Positions 1 through 6,010 of a stretch of 24,001 bases of DNA are shown here, in pieces (positions within the stretch are counted from its first letter, which is position 1; each line of letters opens with the position of its first letter). The stretch comes from a virus. The notes under the pieces are model-generated. The model was not told the DNA's origin. It saw nothing but the letters and a program-made list of their open reading frames with translations, and did no database searches. Location of the stretch: positions 1 to 24,001 of IMG/VR virus record IMGVR_UViG_3300044859_001027. The stretch is one strand, 5' to 3'. The position numbers were made by a program, and so were the translations under genes.

Positions 1-264
1 CTTGAGTACTACATCGGTCTGACTGCTGTGTCATTCAAGGGCAATGTATTTCGTACATTACGCCGTCGTATGCAAAAGCATATGCAACGTGCCTTGACTG
101 AGAACAAAGATTGGGGTTTGTCACGTGCCTTGCGTGAACAAGGTGCCGACAGTTTCGTATTTGGTGTCGTTGAGATTGTACGTGGCAAGCGCCCTGCTCA
201 TGCCCGCGAGACTGAATTGATTAACACATTGCGTCCAGCACTGAATACATTTGGAGTAAAGTAA
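1..264 (+). CDS. GIY-YIG domain protein, 5'-truncated by the window
   Basis: The frame is open from the first base and reads LEYYIGLT at the very start, which matches the YIG half of a GIY-YIG nuclease core. About 20 residues later there is an arginine-rich stretch (RTLRRRMQKHMQ) where the catalytic Arg of the family sits. The C-terminal ETELINTLRPALN resembles the metal-binding Glu helix and the 'p.LN' ending common to these domains. GIY-YIG proteins are small nicking or cleaving endonucleases, and in phages they occur as homing nucleases or repair-type proteins. The true start lies outside the window; the GTG at 28 is internal to the domain. The stop overlaps the next ATG (TAATG), so it is the first visible gene of the left operon. 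Confidence 0.6.
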   Translation, partial: LEYYIGLTAVSFKGNVFRTLRRRMQKHMQRALTENKDWGLSRALREQGADSFVFGVVEIVRGKRPAHARETELINTLRPALNTFGVK

Positions 265-467
265 TGAACGAACGAATTAAAGACCTTGCTGAACAGGCTG
301 GGTATGAAAAAGATATGTTTGGTATTGGACACTGGGAGATGCCAGAATGTAAAAAGTTCGCCGATTTGATTGTGCAGGAATGTGCTAACCAAGTTGATTG
401 GATTCTTGCTGAAGGTGGTAAGACACAGGGTGATTTGATTAAACAACATTTCGGAGTTGAAGAATGA
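264..467 (+). CDS. Small conserved phage protein, unknown function
   Basis: 67 residues, acidic. The start MNERIKDLAEQAG and the end GDLIKQHFGVEE, with KKFADLIVQECA in the middle, match a type of short protein often seen in tailed-phage accessory regions. I know no function for it. The ATG overlaps the upstream TAA and its TGA overlaps the next ATG, so it is translationally coupled on both sides. No catalytic motif or membrane segment is visible. Confidence 0.7.
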   Translation: MNERIKDLAEQAGYEKDMFGIGHWEMPECKKFADLIVQECANQVDWILAEGGKTQGDLIKQHFGVEE

Positions 468-838
468 CCAACGAAATCACAACAGAAATGCTGGACCACA
501 AGATTGCATGGTGTGAGCAAAAGCTAGCGGCCGCCAAGGCAGCGGCCATACCGCGTATGCAGGATTTTTACTTTGAAAAGACTCGCACCAGTGTAACTGA
601 GGATTGGTCTGACGCATTCACATTGCAGGAACTAGCTGACACTTTGGGTGTGGAACAAGTTCGGTATAGGATCTACTACAGCCGAGATAATCTTACTCTA
701 CGGCTGTTTGTGTTCCGTCCTCATTGTACCTATTCCGAAGAGCAAAAGATGTTGAATTTGGGATTTGTATATGCACAAGACGGCGACACTGAAAATATTC
801 CTGACAAACCAATAGCAATAGAGGAAATTGAAGAATAA
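464..838 (+). CDS. Hypothetical phage protein, 124 aa
   Basis: I do not recognise this protein. An N-terminal helical segment (residues 1-30, alanine-rich) is followed by a mixed region with many aromatic residues. No Cys/His cluster or membrane segment is seen. The ATG overlaps the upstream stop (ATGA), and its TAA overlaps the ATG of a 24-residue membrane peptide, so it belongs to the same coupled operon. Confidence 0.65.
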   Translation: MTNEITTEMLDHKIAWCEQKLAAAKAAAIPRMQDFYFEKTRTSVTEDWSDAFTLQELADTLGVEQVRYRIYYSRDNLTLRLFVFRPHCTYSEEQKMLNLGFVYAQDGDTENIPDKPIAIEEIEE

Positions 839-912
839 TGTATTTTACCGAAAGCACTATCTTTATACTAGTAGTATGTGTTATAATAATTTTTAAATAT
901 TTTTATGATTGA
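838..912 (+). CDS. 24-residue single-helix membrane peptide
   Basis: The ATG at 838 overlaps the upstream TAA (TAATG), and the 24-codon frame ends at a TGA that overlaps the next gene's ATG region. The product has a short polar N-terminus (MYFTEST), about 13 continuous hydrophobic residues (IFILVVCVIIIF) and a short charged end (KYFYD), so it is a one-helix membrane peptide. It exactly fills the otherwise empty 66-base gap between two coupled genes, which is the main reason to believe it. Function is unknown. Confidence 0.5.
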   Translation: MYFTESTIFILVVCVIIIFKYFYD

Positions 913-1177
913 CCTTAGATTTAATATTTCACATCCATTTGACGTAGAGTTTAAAAACCTTTGGTCTAAAACTTGGTCTACTGTATTTAAAAATAAGTTT
1001 ATTGAACTAGAGGTCTATAAAGACGCAACTATAGTGTCCTTTATGTTTAATTGGACTGTTAGACAAAGCCATGCAGGCTTATATATTGGGTTAGGTATAT
1101 TTGGCTACAATATACACTTTAATTTTTATGACAGTCGGCACTGGGACTACGAAAATAACAAAATGGAGGACGAATGA
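905..1177 (+). CDS. Conserved phage hypothetical protein, 90 aa
   Basis: The protein contains the stretches FNISHPF, HAGLYIGLGIFGYN and FYDSRHWDYE, which I associate with a recurrent small family in T4-like and aquatic phages of unknown function. It looks all-beta, rich in Trp, Phe and Tyr, and has no signal peptide. The start is inside the end of the preceding small peptide (8-base overlap) and the stop overlaps the next ATG. Confidence 0.7.
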   Translation: MIDLRFNISHPFDVEFKNLWSKTWSTVFKNKFIELEVYKDATIVSFMFNWTVRQSHAGLYIGLGIFGYNIHFNFYDSRHWDYENNKMEDE

Positions 1178-1473
1178 GCGTTAATGTAAAATCCACTGTA
1201 AGTACACCAACCCCATTGTTAGATTACACCTTACGCCACAAGCATGAACTTGAATTGCGTAAAGAAATATTCAACAAACATTATGACAGGGTAGATGAAT
1301 ATTATGATTGGAAAAGAATCAAGTATACTGAACAAAAGAGATTGGAAGAGGAACGTGAACTCCGTAAAAATTTAGAAGAAATGCACCAATATGAAAATTT
1401 AAAAAATCGCACAGACTACAACAATTATAGATATCAATTTTATATTGGTACATTAGTAGATTGCTATATATGA
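1174..1473 (+). CDS. Hypothetical charged helical protein, 99 aa
   Basis: Unrecognised. Residues 20-85 are strongly charged and probably form a long helix or coiled coil (RKEIFNKHYDR, EQKRLEEERELRKNLEEM). The start overlaps the upstream stop and its TGA overlaps the ATG of the next membrane protein. No catalytic residues are evident. Confidence 0.6.
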   Translation: MSVNVKSTVSTPTPLLDYTLRHKHELELRKEIFNKHYDRVDEYYDWKRIKYTEQKRLEEERELRKNLEEMHQYENLKNRTDYNNYRYQFYIGTLVDCYI

Positions 1474-1697
1474 ACAGATTTCCTAGTCCAAATAGATTGG
1501 CTGATTTGATACATCCTATATTTTTAATAATGTGCATAATTTTTGCCTTTATGTTGGTGTATGGGTTTTTTATGCATCAGGAATATGATGATTCGGATGA
1601 AATAACAGTTACTTTTAATTGTACACAAGTGTTAGGAGCACAAAATCAATACCCTGATTTTGTAATTAATGAATGTAGAAAAATAAGGCAAAGATGA
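1470..1697 (+). CDS. Small membrane protein, 75 aa
   Basis: One clear hydrophobic helix at residues 17-37 (HPIFLIMCIIFAFMLVYGFF) separates a short N-terminal arm from a C-terminal domain with two cysteines (NCTQ and NECRK) that might form a disulfide if outside. The ATG at 1470 is chosen over the TTG at 1461 because it overlaps the upstream TGA (ATGA), the rule throughout this operon. Topology and role are unknown. Confidence 0.6.
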   Translation: MNRFPSPNRLADLIHPIFLIMCIIFAFMLVYGFFMHQEYDDSDEITVTFNCTQVLGAQNQYPDFVINECRKIRQR

Positions 1698-1897
1698 AAT
1701 CAAAAGAAGAAATTATCACCGATATGTGTTACACATACCGACATGATTATGGGTTACGGAAAGAACTTGCTGAACCAAATTGGACAGCAGGCATGACTGA
1801 GCAGGATGCCAAAATGCTTTACAAAACAATGGAACAGATATATAATAACACAATTGAACCTTATATGGAGTTGAAACATGAATCTAAGTCAGATTAA
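1694..1897 (+). CDS. Hypothetical phage protein, 67 aa
   Basis: Short soluble protein, mostly helical, with MTEQDAKMLYKTMEQIYNNTIEPYMEL in its C-terminal half. This resembles a small phage family of unknown function. The start overlaps the upstream stop, and its own 3' end overlaps the next gene by 20 bases; the next gene's Shine-Dalgarno (GGAG) lies within it. Confidence 0.6.
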   Translation: MKSKEEIITDMCYTYRHDYGLRKELAEPNWTAGMTEQDAKMLYKTMEQIYNNTIEPYMELKHESKSD

Positions 1898-2423
1898 CGA
1901 AATTACCGATCACCGAATTACTGGTGGTAGCGAGTATCAATGGCAATGCTATCCTGATGCACGATACCTAGATTATGAAAGTGATTATGCTCACCTATCG
2001 GTAGTGTATAGTACTGTTAACCAAATAGTCTATTCTGCGGAAGTCTCAATTAACTCTGAGGCATGGACGGAAGATAAAAGTCCATATCGTTGGATGAATT
2101 CAGACTATAGTGATGCTTACATTGCCGAATCAAAACAACGCAATGTAGATCCTAATCAAGCATGGGATGATGTTAAGTGGATTGATTTGGAAGTAGAAGA
2201 AGATTTCCTTGAAAAGGCACTGGCTATGTTTAATGGCGAAAAGTTTGATAAGCGTGTGCAAGTCCCGTTAGAATTGGATGATCATTTGATGATGCAATTG
2301 TTTATGGAAGCGCACAAGCGTGATATTACTCTCAATCAAATGGTTGAAGAAGTATTGCGTAAAGTGATTGCAAAACAGGAAGAAGATACGATCATGGAAG
2401 ATTATTCTCAGGATTTTGGATGA
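1878..2423 (+). CDS. Protein with C-terminal ribbon-helix-helix-like segment
   Basis: 181 residues. The N-terminal two-thirds is an unrecognised acidic domain rich in Tyr and Trp. Residues about 126-170 read KRVQVPLELDD, then a helix, a turn (DITLNQ) and a second helix (MVEEVLRKVIAKQ), which fits the beta-helix-helix pattern of ribbon-helix-helix DNA-binding domains. If so, the protein may be a phage transcription regulator or a dimeric nucleic-acid-binding protein. Position, GGAG Shine-Dalgarno and ATGA coupling support expression. The RHH assignment rests on pattern only. Confidence 0.6.
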   Translation: MNLSQINEITDHRITGGSEYQWQCYPDARYLDYESDYAHLSVVYSTVNQIVYSAEVSINSEAWTEDKSPYRWMNSDYSDAYIAESKQRNVDPNQAWDDVKWIDLEVEEDFLEKALAMFNGEKFDKRVQVPLELDDHLMMQLFMEAHKRDITLNQMVEEVLRKVIAKQEEDTIMEDYSQDFG

Positions 2424-2707
2424 ACGATATAGTAATCGGTATCTTTTCCTGGATCAAAGATGATTTTAAGTCTAACCGAGTTCGCTTTTTTATTGAGTTG
2501 CTTGCTTGGGCTATTAGTATTGGATGCAGTCTTACTATGGCATTCACAGTCCCTAATCCCCCGCTATTGGCTCTTTATCCTGTTTGGATTACTGGCTGTG
2601 CCTTGTATGCTTGGGCTTCTTGGTCTAGGAAATCTTTTGGCATGCTTGCTAACTATATACTGCTAACAACGATTGACACAATTGGATTAATAAGGATGGT
2701 AATATGA
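2420..2707 (+). CDS. Multi-helix membrane protein, 95 aa
   Basis: Three hydrophobic segments are visible: about residues 23-43 (FFIELLAWAISIGCSLTMAF), 47-67 (PPLLALYPVWITGCALYAWA) and 74-94 (GMLANYILLTTIDTIGLIRM). The sequence resembles a widespread small phage membrane protein and loosely recalls half of a PnuC/SWEET-like three-helix bundle, but I would not assign transport. It is coupled to both neighbours by overlapping stop and start codons. Confidence 0.65.
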   Translation: MNDIVIGIFSWIKDDFKSNRVRFFIELLAWAISIGCSLTMAFTVPNPPLLALYPVWITGCALYAWASWSRKSFGMLANYILLTTIDTIGLIRMVI

Positions 2708-3171
2708 ACAAATCTTGGACACTAGAAGTTAAAGAAGATAATGAAACAGGTGATGCTATACTTGAATTTCCCGATGACCTTATGCAAGAGGCAGGATGGA
2801 AAGAGGGCGATACACTTGAATGGATCGATAACAAAGACGGATCATGGACTATGAAAAAGAAAGAACCAACACAATGGGTACTTGTTGAATGTGTCAGCAC
2901 ATTCCGTGAACGCTATATGGTAGAAGTACCTGTTGGTGTAGACAAGTACGGTAAAGATAAAACTCTATGGGCATTGGATACTGTTTCAATGAACGAAGCT
3001 AAAGAATTTAGCCAAGAACATATCGGGGAACAAATTGTGTCTCATCGTGTTGTTACTAAGGAAGAAGCATTGGCTTTGTGTGATAAAGACAATGATTATG
3101 GTAGTTCTTGGGATGAAGAATTGAAGATACAGAACTTTTTCACAACTTGGAAAGAACAGGAAAAGGGATGA
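2704..3171 (+). CDS. AbrB/MazE-like domain fused to an uncharacterised phage domain
   Basis: Residues 1-52 contain DAILEFPDDLMQEAGWKEGDTLEWIDNKDGSW in short strands, the swapped-hairpin pattern of AbrB/SpoVT/MazE DNA-binding domains ('P..l....gw..Gd.l'). From about residue 58 a second domain starts (WVLVECVSTFRERYMVEVP). It includes a conserved-looking DTVSMNEAKEFSQEHIGEQIVSHRVV segment and an acidic end (DNDYGSSWDEELKIQNFF) that I have seen in phage hypothetical proteins. The combination suggests a regulator or nucleic-acid binder. No adjacent toxin is visible, so an antitoxin role is not supported. It has ATGA coupling upstream and downstream. Confidence 0.65.
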   Translation: MNKSWTLEVKEDNETGDAILEFPDDLMQEAGWKEGDTLEWIDNKDGSWTMKKKEPTQWVLVECVSTFRERYMVEVPVGVDKYGKDKTLWALDTVSMNEAKEFSQEHIGEQIVSHRVVTKEEALALCDKDNDYGSSWDEELKIQNFFTTWKEQEKG

Positions 3172-3485
3172 ATATCACTGCCCATTGGACAGATACTGAG
3201 TGGAATTCTTTTGCATCATGGTTGACTGGTGTATTGCACATTAATCCTGTTACAGTAACCTTTACTAAAAAAGATGGTACTGAGCGTGTAATGAAATGCA
3301 CATTGCAACCTGAACTACTGCCACCAGTAGAGGTTAAACCTGTAGTTGAAGGTAAAGCACCTAGGAAAGAAAGCACCACATCAATGCGAGTGTTTGATTT
3401 GGAAAAGAAAGAATGGCGTAGTTTTACTATCCGTAGTGTCAAACACATTTCAACTGTGTTAGGAGAGGACGATGATAAGGTATGA
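3168..3485 (+). CDS. DUF2693-like SH3-fold phage protein
   Basis: The pattern VTVTFTKKDGTERVMKCTL, then a basic linker, then MRVFDLEKKEWRSFTIRSVKHIST matches the small phage family DUF2693 (SH3 beta-barrel-like, function unknown). The start at 3168 is preferred over the TTG at 3147 because ATG overlaps the upstream TGA and a good Shine-Dalgarno (AGGAAAAGGG) precedes it. This gives 105 residues. Such proteins usually sit among early genes, as here. Confidence 0.75.
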   Translation: MNITAHWTDTEWNSFASWLTGVLHINPVTVTFTKKDGTERVMKCTLQPELLPPVEVKPVVEGKAPRKESTTSMRVFDLEKKEWRSFTIRSVKHISTVLGEDDDKV

Positions 3486-3708
3486 TGATAAAACAAAGGT
3501 CACTTGTGTAGACAATGGACAAACAGTAGATGCTGAGGTTCTTGAATTCAAACCTCAAAGTCTGCTTAGTATCAGTTTAGACAGAAAAATCAAATTGGTA
3601 TTAAAATATGTAGCCAAGAGTGACGAATACCAAGGTGAATTGTATGGTAGAACTTTTGTTTCAAAAGGCCCAAAGGGTACACATTATAGCACTGGCCGAG
3701 GCGGTTGA
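3472..3708 (+). CDS. Hypothetical basic beta-rich protein, 78 aa
   Basis: Small protein with short strands and the ending GRTFVSKGPKGTHYSTGRGG. It overlaps the upstream gene by 14 bases and has an AGGAGAGGA Shine-Dalgarno. I recognise it only as a type often found near DUF2693-like genes. Its TGA stop codon lies inside the -35 hexamer TTGACA of the first early promoter. Confidence 0.65.
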   Translation: MIRYDDKTKVTCVDNGQTVDAEVLEFKPQSLLSISLDRKIKLVLKYVAKSDEYQGELYGRTFVSKGPKGTHYSTGRGG

Positions 3709-3733
3709 CAATAAATACGGATTCTGCTATACT
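3705..3733 (+). promoter_or_regulatory. sigma70-type promoter P1
   Basis: TTGACA at 3705-3710, 17-bp spacer, TATACT at 3728-3733. It shares the extended -35 TTGACAATAAAT with five promoters downstream. The predicted start of transcription (about 3740) coincides with the ATG at 3741. Confidence 0.8.
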
Positions 3734-3740
3734 ATGGGTT

Positions 3741-3899
3741 ATGAAAAAGCAAATCCTATCTTTCACTATTGAACAGCCCAAACATAGGGCTCACCGTGTG
3801 CTTTTCCAAGAAAACACGCCGTTCAAACCTAAGGTTGTGCAAAGTAAGATTGCCTACAATCGTAAACCCAAACACAAAAATCGTGGCTTTGAGGCTTGA
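3741..3899 (+). CDS. Small basic phage protein, apparently leaderless, 52 aa
   Basis: Starts MKKQILSFTIEQPKHRAHRVLF and ends with a lysine/arginine-rich tail (NRKPKHKNRGFEA). It is strongly basic, suggesting contact with nucleic acid or ribosomes, but no family is assigned. The ATG is 7 bases after the -10 hexamer of promoter P1 and has no Shine-Dalgarno, so the mRNA would begin at or next to the start codon. A longer frame from TTG at 3705 would place the start inside the promoter and is rejected. Its TGA stop is inside the -35 of the next promoter. Confidence 0.6.
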   Translation: MKKQILSFTIEQPKHRAHRVLFQENTPFKPKVVQSKIAYNRKPKHKNRGFEA

Positions 3900-3924
3900 C
3901 AATAAATCAGTTTGGGTTTATAAT
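3896..3924 (+). promoter_or_regulatory. sigma70-type promoter P2
   Basis: TTGACA at 3896-3901, 17-bp spacer, consensus TATAAT at 3919-3924. The -35 and spacer are almost identical to the promoters at 4191 and 4562. The 5' UTR after it is different. Confidence 0.88.
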
Positions 3925-3953
3925 ACACATATTAACTTAAAAGGGAAACTAAA

Positions 3954-4178
3954 ATGTCGTTGAAACAAAAAGCATTACTTCAAACTATTGGTATCTTTGC
4001 ATTGATTCTCGGATCGACTGCGTTGCTTCAGTTAGCACTTACTAACATGGATCTACAAACTATCCAATATATCGTGGGCGCAGGAGTACTTGGATTTTTT
4101 GGATATGTCATGTACGGCATTGTCCTCGCACGTCTCCAATCGCAAGAAATCCTCGACAAAATGAATACTAAAGTTTAA
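3954..4178 (+). CDS. Two-helix membrane protein, 74 aa
   Basis: Two hydrophobic helices at about residues 8-28 (LQTIGIFALILGSTALLQLAL) and 37-59 (YIVGAGVLGFFGYVMYGIVLA), followed by a short charged tail, so it is an inner-membrane protein. It has its own promoter P2 and a Shine-Dalgarno (AAGGGAAA). Function is unknown. An early-expressed small membrane protein could modify the host envelope or exclude other phages, but nothing in the sequence proves this. Confidence 0.7.
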   Translation: MSLKQKALLQTIGIFALILGSTALLQLALTNMDLQTIQYIVGAGVLGFFGYVMYGIVLARLQSQEILDKMNTKV

Positions 4179-4190
4179 GTCTAAAAAGGC

Positions 4191-4219
4191 TTGACAATAA
4201 ATCAGTTTGGGTATATAAT
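4191..4219 (+). promoter_or_regulatory. sigma70-type promoter P3
   Basis: TTGACA at 4191-4196, 17-bp spacer, TATAAT at 4214-4219. It is followed by the shared 5' UTR (AGAGTCTTATTCAGTC, then AACAACAGGAG) that leads to the ATG at 4254. Confidence 0.9.
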
Positions 4220-4253
4220 AGAGTCTTATTCAGTCAAACAACAGGAGTTTTAA

Positions 4254-4544
4254 ATGGAACGTCTTTCACAAATTCAGCAAATCAACCAAGCTATCATGTT
4301 CGGTAACTTTACCAATGACGAATTGACCAGTATCGGTGACGCTATCAAATTTGCAAGGTCACAAATTGCTAACCAAAACAAACGTGAAATGCGGGTCGGA
4401 ACACTTGTCAAATTTACAAGTAGTCGCACTGGTATGTCTGTGACCGGCACTGTTCAAAAAATAAATCGCAAATTTATCATTGTCCGTGAGACCAACAAAC
4501 TCTCTAATTGGAGAGTGCCCGCTAACATGTTGGAAGTTGCGTAA
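4254..4544 (+). CDS. Early phage protein with helical N-terminus and SH3/KOW-like C-terminus
   Basis: 96 residues. The N-terminal half is helical (SQIQQINQAIMFGNFTNDEL, then AIKFARSQIANQNK). The C-terminal half, from about residue 45 (RVGTLVKFTSSRTGMSVTGT, then VQKINRKFIIVRE), looks like a small beta barrel of the KOW/SH3 type found in nucleic-acid or ribosome-binding phage proteins. It is monocistronic, with its own strong promoter and AACAGGAG Shine-Dalgarno. The exact role is unknown. Confidence 0.7.
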   Translation: MERLSQIQQINQAIMFGNFTNDELTSIGDAIKFARSQIANQNKREMRVGTLVKFTSSRTGMSVTGTVQKINRKFIIVRETNKLSNWRVPANMLEVA

Positions 4545-4561
4545 AAACAACATACCCAAAC

Positions 4562-4590
4562 TTGACAATAAATCAGTTTGGGTTTATAAT
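4562..4590 (+). promoter_or_regulatory. sigma70-type promoter P4
   Basis: TTGACA at 4562-4567, 17-bp spacer, TATAAT at 4585-4590. It is nearly identical to P3 through the Shine-Dalgarno. It rules out a TTG start at 4562 for the following gene. Confidence 0.9.
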
Positions 4591-4624
4591 AGAGTCTTAT
4601 TCAGTCAAACAACAGGAGTTAAAC

Positions 4625-4891
4625 ATGCAAGCACTTCAAAAATACATTGATCAACAAAACAAATGGAACGCTATGTTCAAGGGTCGCCAATATGAAATTG
4701 AAACCCGTGAGGGTCGCAAACAAGTGGCAGAAATGATTGATGCCGCACTCAGTCCTGAAAATCTTTCCTGCGATGGCGAACTGCCCCGTAGTCAAGTGCA
4801 AGCCCGCTATCGTCAATTGACAGGAGCCGCTAAGGACCTTATCAAATTGGATCCTAGCGTTGCTCAATACATGTACGAATTTTCGGAGTAA
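4625..4891 (+). CDS. Early hypothetical helical protein, 88 aa
   Basis: The start at 4625 is set by the promoter at 4562-4590 and the AACAGGAG Shine-Dalgarno. The protein is helical and soluble (ALQKYIDQQNKWNAMFKGRQ at the start, TGAAKDLIKLDPSVAQYMYEF at the end). I recognise no domain. It is the first gene of a unit that continues with the membrane proteins at 4897 and 5281 and an HTH protein at 5106. Confidence 0.65.
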   Translation: MQALQKYIDQQNKWNAMFKGRQYEIETREGRKQVAEMIDAALSPENLSCDGELPRSQVQARYRQLTGAAKDLIKLDPSVAQYMYEFSE

Positions 4892-4896
4892 TAATC

Positions 4897-5109
4897 ATGG
4901 AAAAAATTGCTGTTATGATTGGGGCAATTGTCATTGCTATTGCAGGACTATTGTTACTTAGTTTCTTACTAAGTTGGCCTGTACACATGCTTTGGAATGG
5001 TTGCTTAGTTGGGGCCGTTGCAGGAGTCAGTGAAGTGTCCTGGCTACAGGCTTGGGGTATCACTATCTTGTGTGGATTTTTGTTTAAAACTACTGTGAGT
5101 TCAAAATGA
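4897..5109 (+). CDS. Two-helix membrane protein, 70 aa
   Basis: A long hydrophobic helix at residues 4-27 (IAVMIGAIVIAIAGLLLLSF) is followed by WPVHMLWNGCLVGA and a C-terminal segment WLQAWGITILCGFLFKT. The 'P..LWN ... W.QAWG...L...LF' pattern is shared by a common small phage membrane protein of unknown function. It lies 5 bases after the upstream gene, and its TGA overlaps the next ATG. Confidence 0.7.
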   Translation: MEKIAVMIGAIVIAIAGLLLLSFLLSWPVHMLWNGCLVGAVAGVSEVSWLQAWGITILCGFLFKTTVSSK

Positions 5110-5279
5110 GCAGAATGTCTGATTTAGATTTGGAAGTCCAACTTATGTTGGAAGATGGCGTTCACCCTACTAAAATTGCAAGGACTCTTAACATTCCGTT
5201 GAGTTGGGTGTATGATACACTTGAACACATGGAACCCAGTGAGGAAGAACTTAGTCCTTTTATGACGATTAATTCTTAA
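5106..5279 (+). CDS. Small helix-turn-helix protein, 57 aa
   Basis: The ATG at 5106 overlaps the upstream TGA (ATGA). The 57-codon frame encodes an N-terminal acidic helix, then DGVHPTKIARTLNIPLSWVY (about residues 17-36), a good helix-turn-helix with the 'IA..L.ip...V' pattern, and an acidic tail. Similar HTH-only proteins are frequent in phage early regions. It could be a small transcription modulator, but no target is visible. Without it the 5110-5422 stretch would look empty. Confidence 0.65.
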   Translation: MSRMSDLDLEVQLMLEDGVHPTKIARTLNIPLSWVYDTLEHMEPSEEELSPFMTINS

Positions 5280-5280
5280 A

Positions 5281-5418
5281 ATGATAATTTTAAGTGTTTT
5301 TTTCATGGTAATGACCGGGTATTGGCTTATCGAATCCGAGAAGTATTCCTTTGCTTGGTGGATAACCGGAATAGCATTTAGTCTTAATACTTATTCAGTA
5401 CTAAATTATTTGTTCTAA
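5281..5418 (+). CDS. 45-residue two-helix membrane protein
   Basis: The ATG at 5281 follows the HTH gene's TAA by one base. The product MIILSVFFMVMTGYWLIESE is followed by KYSFAWWITGIAFSLNTYSV and LNYLF: two hydrophobic helices joined by a short charged turn. There is no strong Shine-Dalgarno, so expression probably depends on coupling to the upstream gene. Function is unknown. Confidence 0.5.
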   Translation: MIILSVFFMVMTGYWLIESEKYSFAWWITGIAFSLNTYSVLNYLF

Positions 5419-5422
5419 ACGG

Positions 5423-5451
5423 TTGACAATAAATCGGTTCGGGTATATAAT
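5423..5451 (+). promoter_or_regulatory. sigma70-type promoter P5
   Basis: TTGACA at 5423-5428, 17-bp spacer, TATAAT at 5446-5451. The spacer differs from P3 and P4 at only a few bases, and the downstream 5' UTR up to the ATG at 5486 is identical to that of P3. Confidence 0.9.
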
Positions 5452-5485
5452 AGAGTCTTATTCAGTCAAACAACAGGAGTTTTAA

Positions 5486-5896
5486 ATGGCTTACATGTCC
5501 CAAGAACGCAAAGCAGAAATTGCCCCTAAAGTTAAATCCATTCTGAAAAAGTTTGGTATCAAGGGTTCACTGAGTGTCCGTCATCATTCAACCCTGTCAC
5601 TGACCCTGAAGTCAGGCAAGATTGATTTTATCGGTAACAGTAATCGGGTGTGTGGTAATGACCACTATCAAGTGGCACGTGGCTTTAAACCTAATACAAA
5701 TGGTTACGATTCTGTGAACCCTTACTGGTTCCATGAACACTACGACGGCGATGCTAAGGCATTCTTGACCGAAGTCATGGAAGCAATGAATGACGGTAAT
5801 TGGGACAAGAGCGATATCCAATCCGACTACTTCAACGTGGGTTGGTATGTGGATCTGCATATCGGTAAGTGGAATGCCCCTTACATTGTGGGTTAA
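5486..5896 (+). CDS. Conserved early phage protein, 136 aa
   Basis: Features visible are MSQERKAEIAPKVKSILKKF, then GIKGSLSVRHHSTLSLTLKSG, then a C-terminal YFNVGWYVDLHIGKWNAPY. This looks like a recurrent phage and plasmid protein family with a small alpha/beta fold; I cannot name a function. It is monocistronic behind P5 with an AACAGGAG Shine-Dalgarno. Among the early genes it is one of the best preserved in apparent domain structure. Confidence 0.7.
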   Translation: MAYMSQERKAEIAPKVKSILKKFGIKGSLSVRHHSTLSLTLKSGKIDFIGNSNRVCGNDHYQVARGFKPNTNGYDSVNPYWFHEHYDGDAKAFLTEVMEAMNDGNWDKSDIQSDYFNVGWYVDLHIGKWNAPYIVG

Positions 5897-5923
5897 TCAA
5901 CAAGATTTTGGTAACACAAATGG

Positions 5924-5952
5924 TTGACAATAAATCATCTTTGTGTTATCAT
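5924..5952 (+). promoter_or_regulatory. sigma70-type promoter P6
   Basis: TTGACA at 5924-5929, 17-bp spacer, TATCAT at 5947-5952. It has the same extended -35 (TTGACAATAAATCA) but a diverged remainder and a longer leader (about 50 bases) before the ATG at 6011. Confidence 0.8.
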
Positions 5953-6010
5953 TATAACTGTGCTGAAAAGCATTTTTTATCAACTAGCTATATTTTTTAA
6001 AGGAATCAAA

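Larger units (their letters stand above)
4191..5485 (+). repeat. Three-copy promoter plus 5' UTR cassette
   Basis: Segments 4191-4253, 4562-4624 and 5423-5485 are about 63-bp near-identical copies running from the -35 hexamer to just before the start codon. They share TTGACAATAAATC, GGGT[A/T]TATAAT, AGAGTCTTATTCAGTC and AACAACAGGAGTT. The genes behind them are unrelated, so only the expression cassette is repeated. Confidence 0.9.

Noticed and set aside
3147-3167. Longer DUF2693-like protein from TTG at 3147
   Set aside because: The ATG at 3168 has a strong Shine-Dalgarno and overlaps the upstream stop like its neighbours.
2704-3485. Toxin-antitoxin system with the AbrB/MazE-like domain
   Set aside because: The neighbours are a membrane protein and a DUF2693-like protein; nothing resembles MazF, PIN or RelE.
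3705-5952. CRISPR-like array or direct-repeat locus
   Set aside because: The repeats are promoters plus 5' UTRs separated by full genes of different length, not short regular spacers.
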